From Musa acuminata AAA Group (taxonomy: Eukaryota > Streptophyta > Magnoliopsida > Zingiberales > Musaceae): DNA of 64,000 nucleotides. The stretch covers positions 37,252,501 through 37,316,500 of the forward strand of contig NC_088355.1 in assembly GCF_036884655.1 (NCBI RefSeq), read 5' to 3'. The stretch's first letter is position 1; every line of letters starts with the position of its first letter. Of this stretch, positions 49,181 through 60,943 are shown in pieces. The notes beneath the pieces are model-generated. The model was not told the DNA's origin. It made no database searches and saw nothing but the letters and a program-made list of their open reading frames with translations. A program made the position numbers and the translations under genes.

Positions 49181-50695
49181 GAAAACCAAGTTCCGAGCAC
49201 CATGATTATAAATAGCCTATAAGGACCACTGTGGTTGTGCAGAAGCTGTAACATGCTTCGGAGAATACATAGAAAGCAATAACACCATTTTCTCTGACAA
49301 CATTAACAAAGTCAAAGGAGATGGAAAATAGTAAATGAATGAACGAAGGTACCACCAAGATGGTTGTTTGTATGTCACTGTCCGTACTAGGTTAAAGGAG
49401 ATGGTGGCATGGTTGGACGATAGTAAATGAATGCATGGAGGTACCACCAAGACAGCTTCAGAGAAACACATCATCTCCTCTTGTTTCAGCTGTGCTCCTG
49501 CTTCGTCGTTATCAGTCTTCGTTGGCATCTTAATAGCTAGGAAAGAAACAGGAACACGCTCTCATCACTCCTTCGATCCCCTTTAATTTGATCTGTGATG
49601 GAAGGGACAGATTGTCCTTCTGAAAGTGTCGCCGGGATGTAGAATAAACTTTAAGCAAAAAGAAAATGATAATTTTAATAATTAAAAAAAATATATAAAA
49701 AAATTAACGTAACATTATGGTTCGATAACTCTATTAATGCAAGAAATTATTTTCTCTTGATTTAACCCAAACTTAAGTCTAAAATCACTTAGCACACTCT
49801 CTCACCTAAATCCATTAAACATTTTTGTCAACCCTCTAGATTTATTAGTGAAAAACCCTTATAAGCATCGTCTCTCTTTCTTACATCAAAATCTTGAGAT
49901 TAAATATGTATATATTTATAGGAATAAATTCTAATTCTCTAATGATTATTCATAGTCTCTAATTTAAATTATAATCCTCATCCATCAAAAAATTTAAATT
50001 TAATTAAAACTCATCTCAAGTAGTTAGAATTTAATTAAAACTCCTCCCAAGCAGTTAAAACCTAATTAGAACTCCTAAAATACTTTCAACCCTAATAATT
50101 CCTACCTTGGTGAGTATTTTTTCACTTTTTGCCTTATATACAAAACTAAACCATTGACTTAAAGAATTACTCACATCTATATGAATTGAATTGGTTCATG
50201 ATCCAACACCAAATTCCAACAAACCTGCTAATGAATCTTATATAGCTGCATCAAGTCAATGATACTACTTGATTCCGAAAAGAGACATTCATCTCACTAT
50301 CTTACCATTACTAGATTTTTTTCCCTAATAATTCTCTACATCCTAAAAATCATAAATATGATCATTTATTTATTGCAAATGAAACTTATTGTTATATGTA
50401 TTTATCATCCCCTAACTTATTTTCAGCACTTTGATGTCTTTACTATTTATTTCCATATGATACAACCCTTGATGCAATCTTTCATTCAACAGGACCATGA
50501 AACCCTTAGTACACCAGTAGCTACAACAGGACCATGAAGCCGTTAATCAATTTTGCCCTCTATGTCTGGATTTAGATTCTTAGTTCTCCACATCATGACA
50601 TTAATCCTTTAAGCTTTTGTGCAATAGTTAAATTGCTCTTCAATTATTGCCTTCCATATTCGGACATGTCTGCACCACAAACAACCGACGCCCAC
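49145..50695 (-). promoter_or_regulatory. Promoter and 5' flank of gene G
   Basis: (CT)n leader, TATA motif at 49214-49206, and the longest version of the upstream sequence shared with B and E, including the third repeat unit (about 49840-50240). It joins a FYVE copy at 50696-50700 in exactly the way E's flank does. No gene is seen in it. Confidence 0.6.
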
Positions 50696-51245
50696 AAAGC
50701 CTTCAATGCGAGGAGGAAATTGGGTGGTAGATGGATCTCACTGTCAGGGTTGTTCATCCCAGTTCACTTTTATCAATAGAAAGGTATGCATATTTGGATG
50801 TACTTTCTATGACCATGTTCTGGGTTTTTTGTTCTTTCCTGTATGAGTGTTTTTAACTTGAGTCTTTGTCAATGCATGATCATGTGGGAGCACTAACATT
50901 GCTAGTCATCCGTGCTATGTTTTTATTTTTCTGGTGCTAAATCCTGGTTTCTTTTTCCAGAATTTATATTGACAAGGCTGCATCTACAAGATGCATGCAG
51001 AAATATTGGGGAGTTTCTCTCCAGTCCTCCACTAGTACAGAATTCGCTCTACACCGATGGAATTCTTTTATGTTTTTGAAGTTACTCCAATTTTGTGTAC
51101 ACTTGGTATCATTCTCTATTGGACATCAAATGTCCCTGTATCCATGAAGATGAACTCGTGAGGATGCCTCTCTCTTCCAAAAGCTTGTCATCTGGCAGGC
51201 ACATATCTTAGTCTACTTGAATGCAATCAAGTCGATGTCTCTCTC
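50696..51245 (+). pseudogene. Collapsed copy of the FYVE gene, number 2
   Basis: Same structure as the copy at 42474: FYVE first coding exon plus partial intron (to about 50985) joined directly to the FYVE 3' region (from about 50987). The internal junction is the same in both copies, so the deletion happened once, before this unit was duplicated. Confidence 0.85.
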
Positions 51246-51469
51246 TTCTTCTAAGTGCTTGTGGTGCTTGGAATGCTAAGTTTTGAGCCCCCGGACTCTG
51301 TATATAGTCTACAAGATGGTGGTTTACTGCCCAAGGAGGACAGCGCTCTTTGGTGCAACTCGCAACGACACTCAAAAGGGTGTTCGACGAAATGTCTAGT
51401 GTTCCTATTGCGACGCAAAGGACGGAGTCGAACATCAAGCAGCAGCAAAATGGCTGTCATCCTTTTTCT

Positions 51470-51668
51470 TCAAGAAATGGCAAATACGTTCTGCTTAGTT
51501 TTCTCTTTGAGGAGATGCCTCGAAACATTAGATGCAAATCTCGAGTTGATCTCTTTGGAATTGATCTTGATATATGCTTTTATGACACTCCGGTGGGCTT
51601 GTTTCTGCAATGTAGACCTTCTTTTTGTTGAGTGAGACTCCCTGTTCAGTGTCAAGTCCTTGAGGAAC
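51470..51668 (-). pseudogene. SABATH relic psi-A' (exon 3/exon 4 fusion)
   Basis: The same fused exon as in psi-A: exon 3 starts at 51668, and after about 100 bp the end of exon 4 follows (RFASNVSRHLLKEKTKQN) with the stop at 51470. It is cut off at about 51735. Sharing this exact internal deletion with 9338-9536 shows both derive from one already broken gene. Confidence 0.85.
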
Positions 51669-51911
51669 CTGACATTTTGGGATCACTAGAGCGAGAATGG
51701 ATCGATGGATAGATACAATGTGATATCAGATATTAAACAAAATTTTCAATATAATATCCATCCCGAACCATAATTGATTACTCCCTCAGTTTTCACTTTC
51801 CTAGTTGTGTAATAGAAGTATAAGGGTTGATGGCTTAATAACCTTGTTAAAAAAGAAGTATACAGTGCAACATAATAGTATGGAGTCGAATGCACATTGC
51901 AAGTCCGTCCA

Positions 51912-53306
51912 TCAACCAGCAGCGAGATGGCTTTCATTCTTTTTCTTCAAGGAAATGACAAACACGCTATGCTTAGTTTTCTGCTGAAGGAGGTGCCTCG
52001 AAACATTTGCTGCATATCTAGAGAACAGCTCATCGAGAATGGCGTCGCCGAATTGCTCCGAAATCAATGGTTGCACCGCTGCTCTTACGTATTTTGCCAT
52101 GTTTTTGCCGCTTAGATCACTGTCGAATGCAGCAGAATCATCGTCTGAGTCGTCGAACGCGTCCCAATTAGCCTCGAAAACTTGTGCTTCTTCTACATCG
52201 AACAGACCATCACCATGGATGACTGCATTCACTTCTTCCATGGAAGGCGCATAACGTGGCAGATTGAAGGTTACCAGTTTGTCCTCCTCTATCATTCCCT
52301 GGATTTGATACGTAAATAACTCGATGAATCGGTTGTCACGATGTCATCAATCGATGTTACTTCTTACCTCTAACACCAAAGCATTCAGGGCCTCAGCTAA
52401 GAGTCCCCAGAGGTGTCTCATCTGTCCGTAGGTCGGGCAATTACTTTTCCTGCCTCCAAATGAAATCACCAGTCTGCCTTCGTAGCAGAGTTCTGTATGC
52501 CGACACCTGAGAAATTCTGAAAGGTCTCTTCGGAATTGCTGTTGATATGCTTTCACAACCTCCGGTGGGCTTGTCTCTGTAATGTAGATGTTCTTGTTCT
52601 TGAGTGAGGCACCCCGTTCGGTGTCGAGTCCTTGAGGAACCTGACGTTTCAGGATAGCTAGAATAAGCTATCAGACAGCAGTATCGACTGCTTCGTATAG
52701 TACCGTTTAAGAGGAGGTCAACCTGAGAGAGCCAGTTGAGAGATCCAGAACAATGGCAGAAGTGGACGCTCCGACGTGGGAAAAGCCTGCCGTAGAAGGA
52801 GCCCGGCACTCCCACCACGTAGTAGGGCACCAGCAGATTCCCCTTCTCTTGCTCGACCTTCCTCTTGTACTCGCCCAGAGACCGGAAAACGTGATTGAAG
52901 TCGTTCCTCGGAAGGTCATTTAAGAAGAACTGGATCTCCGGTGGCTCCTGACGTTCCTGCAGACTTCGTCGTAGGTCGCCGACGACGTGGAGCACCTCGG
53001 ACATCACCACGAAAGTGTTGGAGCCCGAGGAGCAACCTAAGTCGGCGACCACCATCTTCGCAGGGTGTAGCGACTTGTAAACCCCTCCTATTGCATCGTC
53101 CAGCACTGGCTTCGTCAAGAGAAGTGCCTTCTCCTGTGACGCAGTCAGCAAACCATGATCGGATATGGTGAATGCTACGTAAGTATAAGCTTTTAAGTTC
53201 ATGCAAACAGTTCAAGAGGAACCACCTGAAACTTAGAATTGGAGGCATAGCTGGTTTCCCCAGCCCCTCCAACCATGTGAAGGACTTCTTCCACCCTCAT
53301 GCTCAT
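51912..53306 (-). CDS. SABATH methyltransferase H (type 2), open
   Basis: Exons on the minus strand: 53306-53226, 53133-52723, 52640-52368 and 52298-51912 (81, 411, 273 and 387 bp), all GT/AG and phase 0, giving 383 aa. The start is [20 protein letters not shown]. The SAM motif is [10 protein letters not shown], followed by [17 protein letters not shown] (Gly to Arg in LPGNDF), [32 protein letters not shown] and PRYAPSMEEV, with an end at ISLKKKNESHLAAG. Of the pocket residues known from Clarkia salicylate methyltransferase, Gln25 and Trp151 are kept, Lys10 is Val and Met150 is Asn. It should be a cytosolic SAM-dependent carboxyl methyltransferase. This is the only type-2 gene in the window that is open throughout. 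TATA at 53372-53366. Confidence 0.85.
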
Positions 53307-53365
53307 GCCTTTCCTAAGAACACGATGGTGCATGGAACGCAGAGCTTTTTGCACGGCAGGACGAC

Positions 53366-53372
53366 TATATAT
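53366..53372 (-). promoter_or_regulatory. TATA box of gene H
   Basis: ATATATA lies 60 bp upstream of the ATG, in the same context as in D. A retrotransposon is inserted about 110 bp further upstream, so any more distant promoter elements have been moved 3.6 kb away. Confidence 0.5.
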
Positions 53373-53477
53373 GGTCTACAAGAAGGTATTTAACTGGCTC
53401 ATTATCCCATAATCAGAACCACAATTAGTTCTTATTACTTGTAATTTGATTATTCCTGATTCTTTTATAGGACTTTT

Positions 53478-56400
53478 TGTTAGAGCTAGCCCTAGAAAAT
53501 TTACCAATGGTAATTTTGGTAACCCAACAAAGACAATAAAACGAAAAGATAAAAGCAACAAGAACACCAAGAACACGTAATTTACATGGTTCGGTCAATT
53601 GACCTTGACCTATATTCATGGACAAAAGAGGAGCAAATAATTACTATAAAAGAGAGACTATTACAAATGCCTTACGAAGATGTTCTTAGGCCATAAAACA
53701 CTTGAAAATACTAAACAAGAAAAAACCCAAACTATAAGCCCAAACTATTTAACTGAGTGTGGACTTAAACCCAAAGCAAACACTTAGGTTTTTCTTGTGG
53801 TGCATCTGACTTCAAAGGCCAGACCCTTATTTATAGTTCCAATAAGAGATAACAAGTCTGATTTTCCCGATGTAGGACTATGGGACTAGCCAAACTAATA
53901 AATCTCCACATTGGCATGTCCCAACAAAATTTGCTCCACCTTCTTCATAAAAGCCCCAACGGACAATCACCAACAATGAACACCAACCAAGTCCAAGCAC
54001 TGCTTGAACTTGTAAACCGGAAGATGCTTCGTAAGCATATCAGTTGGATTGTCCTTCGTATGAATTTTCGGAATAAGGACTTTTCCCTCAGCAATAGTAT
54101 CTCATTTGCATCCAACAATTTTTTTACCAGAAGGCGGCTTCATAAGATCCCAAGTTCTATTCTGATGGAGAGATTCAATTTCTTCATTCATCGCGATCAA
54201 CCACTTAGCGAAATTATCACAAGAAACTACATCTAAGTAGGAAGTAGGCTCACCAACTTCACTTGTTTCTTCTGCAACAGACAAAGCATATGCAACCAAA
54301 TTTGCATATCTTTGTGGTGGTCGAATATTTCTCCGTGATCTATCCTTGGCTATGGAATATTGCTCTTCCTCTAGATCATCTTTGTCAGTAGATTCCGGAC
54401 CATCTACTAGCATTCTTTGAGTAGAAAAGTTCAACTTAAAAGAATCTGAACTACCAATCTCAAGCTCTATCTGCTTCTGCGCCTATTTGTACAACTAGTA
54501 GATTCCTTCATCAAAAGTAACATCTCAAATGATTATAAATTTTGGTGATTTGGGATCAGAACACCATAATCTGTATCCTTTCACCCTAGAAGCATACCCA
54601 AGGAAAATACACTTTTTAGCTCGAGGCTCTAATTTTCCTTCATTTACATGCATGTATGCTGGACACCCAAAAATTTTTAAATCAGAGTAATCAGTAGGAG
54701 TACCTAACCAAACTTCATCCGGAGTTTTAAAGTTAAGTGCCGCAGAAGGAGCGCGGTTGACAACGTAACAGACCATATTAATCGCCTCTACCCAAAAGTC
54801 CTTTGTCAACCCTGCATTTGAGATCATACACCTTGCTCTCTCTAAGAGTGTTCTATTCATATGTTCGGCCACACCATTTTGTTGAGGCGTCATCCTAACA
54901 GTGCGATGTCGAACGATTCCTTCATTTTTGCAGAATTCATCAAAGTCACCTTCACAAAATTCCATGCCATTATCTGTTCGAAGCTTCTTAATATGTTTAC
55001 TCGTTTGCTTCTAAATCAAAGCATTCCATTGTTTAAAGGTTAAAAAAATATCATTTTTATGCTTTAGAAAATAAATCCAAACTTTTCTGGAATAATCGTC
55101 AATGAAAGTCAACATATACCTGGCACCACCCTTAGACTGAACATAAGCTGGACCCCAAATGTCTGAATGAATATAGTCAAGGGTACCTTTTGTTTTGTGA
55201 ACTATCGGAGAATTGAAGCTGACTCTTTTCTGCTTTCCAAAAATGCAATGTTCACAAAAATCTAGTGGCCTAGTACTCTGTCTGAAAGTAGACCCCTTTT
55301 GCTCAATATGCTCAAACCTTTTTCACTCATATAACCCAAACGCATATGCCATAATTTGGTGATGTCAGAATCAGACAATGATGATGATGAGACTGTAGTT
55401 CCCTACAAAATATATAAGTTATCAGACCTACAAGCTTCATAACAACAAGGGCACTTCTAGAAACTTTCATAACTCCACCTTCAGCTGTGTATTTATACCT
55501 AAAGGACTCTAGGGTGCTTAAAGAGATGAGATTCTTTTTTAAATCAGGAACATGTCTAACATTAGTGAGCGTCCTCACAATACCATCATACATTTTAATT
55601 CGGATTGTGCCTTTACCAACAACATCACACACGACATTATTGCCCATCAAAACAATTCCACAATTACAAGATTCATATGTGGAAAACAAATCTCTATTAG
55701 GACACATGTGATAAGAACAACCCGAATCTAAAATCTATTTATTTTTAGATCTCGTCCTATCATCAGTAGCAAAGAAAATATTTCCATCATTCTCATTAGC
55801 TTCTATACTAGCTTCAGCAGACTCAGTAGTTTTCTTAACAATTTTTTCCTTTTGCTTTAATTTATTTTTCAATTTAAAGCAATCAACCTTAATGTACCCC
55901 ATTTTATGATAATATCTGCACTCCAAATTTCTATGTCTGGATTTAGATCTAGATTTAGATCTACTACTATCAAATTCTCTTTTATCTGTTCTCCCCTTGA
56001 CAACTAGACCCTCAGATTGATTTCCTCTACTTTCCCTAGTGATATCCCTGTCTATCTACTCCTTAGATTTTAGTGCATATTTAATTTTCTGATACGAAAT
56101 TGTTTCTTTTCCATAAATCATAGTATCACGGAAATGCTTAAAAGATTGGGGAAGAGAACACATAAGTAACAGAGCCTTATCCTCATCATCAATTTTTGCA
56201 TCTATATTCTCCAAATCCATAACCAAGGAATTAAATTTATCAAGATGTGAGAGTATAGATGTACCTTCAGTCATCCGAAGCATATACAAACTCTACTTCA
56301 AGTAGAGACAATTCTCTACTGTCCTCTTCATATACAAGGCTTTAAGCTTGTCCCACATACTCTTAGTCATAGTCTCCTTAGCTACCTCTCGTAAAACCTC

Positions 56401-57062
56401 ATCAGAAAAATTTAGAATAATGCTTGATCGGGCCTTCTTATTCATACCCTAAAGATCTTCTTTTGACATACTATCTGGAATGTTCTCAACTCCCTGTAGT
56501 GCCAAATCAACTTTGCCTTGAACCAGAATGACCTCCATCTTGAGTTGTCACATGCTGAAGTTGACATTTCTATCGAATTTCTCGACAACAATCTTTGTTA
56601 TTGTCACCGTTGCCAAAAGATCCCGAAACCATGCTCTGATACCAGTTTATTAGAGCTAGCCCCATGAAATTTACTAAAGGGTAATTTTGGTAACCCAACA
56701 AAGATATTAAAGCGAAAAGATAAAAGCGATAAGAACACCAGATTTACGTGGTTCGGTCAATTGACCTTGACCTACATCCACGGACGAAAGAGGAGCAAAT
56801 CACTACTATAAAAGAGAGACTATTACAAATGCCTTAGGAAGATGTTCTTAGGCCATAAAACACTTGAAAATACTAAACAAAAAAAAACTCAAACTATAAG
56901 CCCAAACTATTTAATTGAGTGTGGACTTAAACCCAAAGCAAACACTTAGGTTTTTCTTGTGGTGCATCTGATTTCAAAGTCCAGACCCTTATTTATAGTT
57001 CCAATAAGAGATAACAAGCCTGATTTTCCCGATGTGGGACTATGGGACTTGCCAAACTAACA
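53478..57062 (-). mobile_element. Non-autonomous copia element without reverse transcriptase
   Basis: The LTRs lie at about 53478-53900 and 56648-57062, with the target-site duplication CTTTT (53473-53477 and 57063-57067). The primer site (TGGTATCAGAGC type) is at about 56645-56629 on the minus strand. Gag is around 56289-56056, a zinc-knuckle remnant around 55926, a protease/pre-integrase region 55707-55327, and the integrase with PQQNGVAEHMNRT at 54965-54525. The frame at 54434-54102 reaches the start of the reverse transcriptase region (NRTWDLMKPP) and then jumps to the last polyprotein residues (IHTKDNPTDMLTK). The reverse transcriptase and RNase H are therefore missing. The inner LTR tips are mutated (TG to TA, CA to TA). 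Confidence 0.85.
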
Positions 57063-57746
57063 CTTTTCTATTCATCATCTTAAAGACATATGTCACTGAT
57101 GATGTGGTCGTGCATTCTTCGAGAGAAATATAACCACATTAGAGAGGAGGAGTATCGTGGTTAGCCCGTCTCTGAAGAGCTTGCTTGTTAGGTCAGAGGT
57201 CAGAAACTTTCAACCCTAGACTTTTAGAATGCTGTAGTCGAGCAACATCCTCCACCGACCGGTAGCATTGTTGCACGAAGACCGTGGTTAACCTGTATCT
57301 GAAGACCTTGCTTAATAGGTCAGAAACACACCGATTCTAACCCTGGACTTTTAAGAATGTTGCGGTGGAGCAACATCCTCCACTGATCGGTAGCATTGTT
57401 GCAACGGAGCCTACGACCAACAAAACAGGACGTTTATGATCGTATTGTGGCGGTCAACCACCTCTTTAAGTTTGCTTTCGAGAAGCTTTCAGGTTACTTA
57501 GCTCTCAGACTCCATAGCCAGCCATCCTTGTAAGTGACTCGTTAAAATTCAATCGAGGCTCCGCTATCGTGTCGTTAGCACAGGTTACAGGAAACCCTAA
57601 TGGGATGCCAAGTCGAAGATGAACGGACCCTTTTTTGTGCACCTTTTAGTGTTCATCGTGTACTATATAGCTAGCAACAAGACAATAGACATACATTTCA
57701 GTGATCCCGGTCCTTCCATAAAGGTTGCACCTCCTAGCTTAAAGCT
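57063..57746. other. Continuation of the 5' flank of gene H
   Basis: This matches 36145-36858 upstream of D, including the two tandem units of about 130 bp (57152-57408). The similarity ends at 57746, exactly where a new LTR begins. Confidence 0.7.
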
Positions 57747-60700
57747 TGTTGGGCTAAAAGCCCATGAATTCAGTCCATGATGAGCTTTAACAGCCGATAA
57801 TCTATCCCCTTTAATCTAATCCTAGATCAAATTAGAGGGATATGGGTGGCTACGAAAAGAGTAAGAAAAATTATAGCAGCACAGTGAGAAAAACTGCAGC
57901 AACAAAGATCAAATTGCAGCAACAACTTGGTTCAAAAAAAGGTAGAAAAATAAGAGAAAGAAATGGAAGAAAACAAGGACAACGCAGAGAGATTATTCTT
58001 AATCATATAGTAGTATTATCATCTTATGTTAGATCAGATCTACAGTAGATTCTTATTGTGATTACTTGGGGAGAATTTAAATATTATGCACAGTGACATG
58101 ATCATTGTATTCCAGTTATTCTCTTATAATTGTTGCTAGGACTTTGGGCAAGAGATTGAGATTTGTATATTTATTATTCTTATAGTAGATTATCTCTAGT
58201 TTGCCCCGTGGCTTTTACCCTTCACTTTGGAGGGGTTTTCTACGTAAATCTTGGTGTCATATTTGATTGTGATTTTTATTTAATTCTGATGCGTGTTACG
58301 GCCTACAAGTATTTATTTCTATACAAAGTTTATTTCTCTTTATATCCCATCAATTGGTATTAGAGTAAGGTTGTGGTGATTTAATTTTTGTATTCAAACA
58401 TGGAGGCCAGTAATGTTTCTCATATGATTAGCTTGAATGGAAACAATTGGATGATATGGAAACCAAGAATTGTATTGTAAAGATTTATATGGACCTTTGT
58501 AGGGGGATAGTGCAAAACCCACAACTATGACAGATGATGAGTGGAAGAGATTAGATCGAAAAATAATTGGGTTTATTCGATAGTGGCTCGATGATAGTGT
58601 CTTTCACCATGTTTCTACTGAAAGTTCTACATATTCTCTTTGGAAAAAGTTGGAAGGTCTCTATGAAAGAAAAACAGTTGGCAACAAAGCTTTCTTGATC
58701 AGAAAACTTGTAACTCTGAAATATAAAGAGGGTACTTCTATTGCTGAGCATTCGAATGAAATGTAGAGTATCACTAACTAGTTATCCTCTATGAAAATAT
58801 CTCTTGATAATGAGTTGCAAGTATTGTTACTTCTCAGTTCATTACTAGAAAGTTGGGAGACACTAGTGATTTCCCTCAGTAATTTTGCACCATATGGTGT
58901 TATCACAATGAGTCAAATAACAAGCTGTTTATTGAATGAGGAGTTGAGAAGAAAGAATTCAACAACATCTCAGAATGATTCACAGGCACTTATCTCAGAG
59001 AACAAAGGAAGGTCAAAGTCCAAGGATAGAAGCAATTCAAGCATTGGTAGAAGCAAGTCAATATTAAGAAAATATATTGTTTGCTATAACTATGGTGAGA
59101 AAGGATATTACAAGAATCAATTTAAGCAACCTAAGAAAAGAAAGAAATAGAAAAAAGAAGTGGAGTCTATAGAGTCAAAAGATAATATTAAGCTATAGTG
59201 CAGGGTAGTGATTATTTGATTTTGTCTCATATTTTTTCTTATGTGTGTCAGGATCTTGAGTGGGTGATTAACACATGTGCTTCTTATCATACTACACCAC
59301 GAATGAAGTTTTTTGCTACATACAGGTCTAGAAATTTTGGTGTTGTCAAGATAGGCAACTATAGCATGGCAAACATCATTGGCATGGGTGATATCTACAT
59401 AAAGACCAACCTTGGCTACAAGTTGGTGCTTAAGGATATGAGACATATAGTTGATTTGAGGCTGAATTTAATTTCAGTTAGAAGATTAGATGATGAAGAT
59501 TATGATAGCAGATTTCACAAAGGGCAATGGAAGCTCAGTAAAGGTTCTCTTATTGTAGCTAATGGAAAGAAATGTCACACCTTATACAGTTTATAGGGCA
59601 AAGCTTATGATAAGCAACTGAATGCTATAGAGAAAGACTTCAGCATAGAGTTATGACATAGGTGATTGAGACACATGAGCGAGAAAGGGCTGCAAGCTCT
59701 TTCTAAGAGAAAGGTATTGTCAGACCTCAGAAGTGCATATTTGAACTCTTGTATTAATTGTTTGGCTAGTAAACAACATAGAGTTTCATTTGTTAGTCCT
59801 ACTTTGTCTAGAAAAATGTATGCCTTAGACCGTGTTTATACAGATGGATGTGGTCATTTGAGAACAAAAACTCCTGGTGGATCTATTAATGTTCATAACA
59901 TCATTGATGCACTTTATTTTGTCACTTTATAAATAATTTTTTCAGGAAAGTTTGAGCCTATGCTATACTATGAAGACCAAAGATCAAGTTATTAATGTCT
60001 TAAAAAAATTTCATATCAGAGTTGAAAGGGAGACAGAAAGGCAATTGAAATGAATAAGATCAGATAATGATGGTGAGAATACAGGATTATTTAATGATTA
60101 TTGTAGGTCACATGAGATCCAACAAGAGATGACAGTTCTAGGTACACCTCAGTATAATGCAATTACAGAGAGGATGAACTGCATCATCATGGAAAAAATC
60201 AGATGTATGCTTTTATAGGCCAAGCTATCCAAAAAGTTTTAGGATGAGGCTTTGAGGACTGTAGTTGATGTGATCAACTTATCACCATGTACAACCCTAG
60301 ACGGTGATGTTATAGAGCATGTATGATCAGGGAAATATGTTTCCTATAGGTATTTAAGAGTGTTTGGTTGTTGTGTATTTGCACATGTTCTCAATAAGAG
60401 GTCCAAGTTAGATGGTAAGACTAAATAATGTATTTTTCTTGGCTACTTACATGATCAGTTTGGTTACAAGCTTTAAGATCTAGAAAAGCAAAAGGTATAT
60501 AGAAGTAGAGATTTAGTCTTCTTAGAGAATCAAACCTTTGAGGATTTGAAGAAGAAGGCACCAGCCAAGACTTCTGCAGAAGGATTAGCATATTGTGACC
60601 CAGTTACACCTCACCCAGTTACACCTCCAGTATATCTGGGTGATGGGGAGATGTGTAGAAAGATGGTATAGAGCTTGATGTTGATATACCTATAGGACAT

Positions 60701-60943
60701 GTTAAGCAAGAAGAAGTTGGAGAGCAACTTCCTACATAGCCTCAATTGAGAAGATCCTCTAGACAACATCAACCTTCAAGAAGATACTCTACAAAGGAGT
60801 ATGTGATGTTTACTAATGCAGGTGAACCAGAGAGTTACTAAGAAATAGTTGAAAGTGAGCAGAAAAAGTAGTTAGTTGCTATGCAGAAAGAGATGGATGC
60901 TCTTCAGAAGAACCATACATATGATTTGGTGCAACTACCAAAT
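57747..60943 (+). mobile_element. Copia retrotransposon, 5' part, interrupted by another element
   Basis: The left LTR is 57747-58352 (TGTTGGGC... to ...CCATCA), followed by a TGGTATTAGAG primer site at 58355. Gag starts at 58400 (MEASNVSHMISLNGNN) with early stops. A knuckle-like CYNYGEKGYY is at about 59080. The protease region at about 59255 has WVINTCASYH, where the catalytic Asp of the family is Asn. The pre-integrase and integrase parts (about 59670-60430) are full of stops. At 60943 the polyprotein is cut by an LTR; the uninterrupted sequence is seen at 44450. The element is dead. Confidence 0.85.

Noticed and set aside
52441..53202. Single minus-strand frame of 253 codons across gene H
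   Set aside because: It is correct only within exon 2, then continues through intron 2 and a wrong frame of exon 3. The spliced model gives the full SABATH protein.
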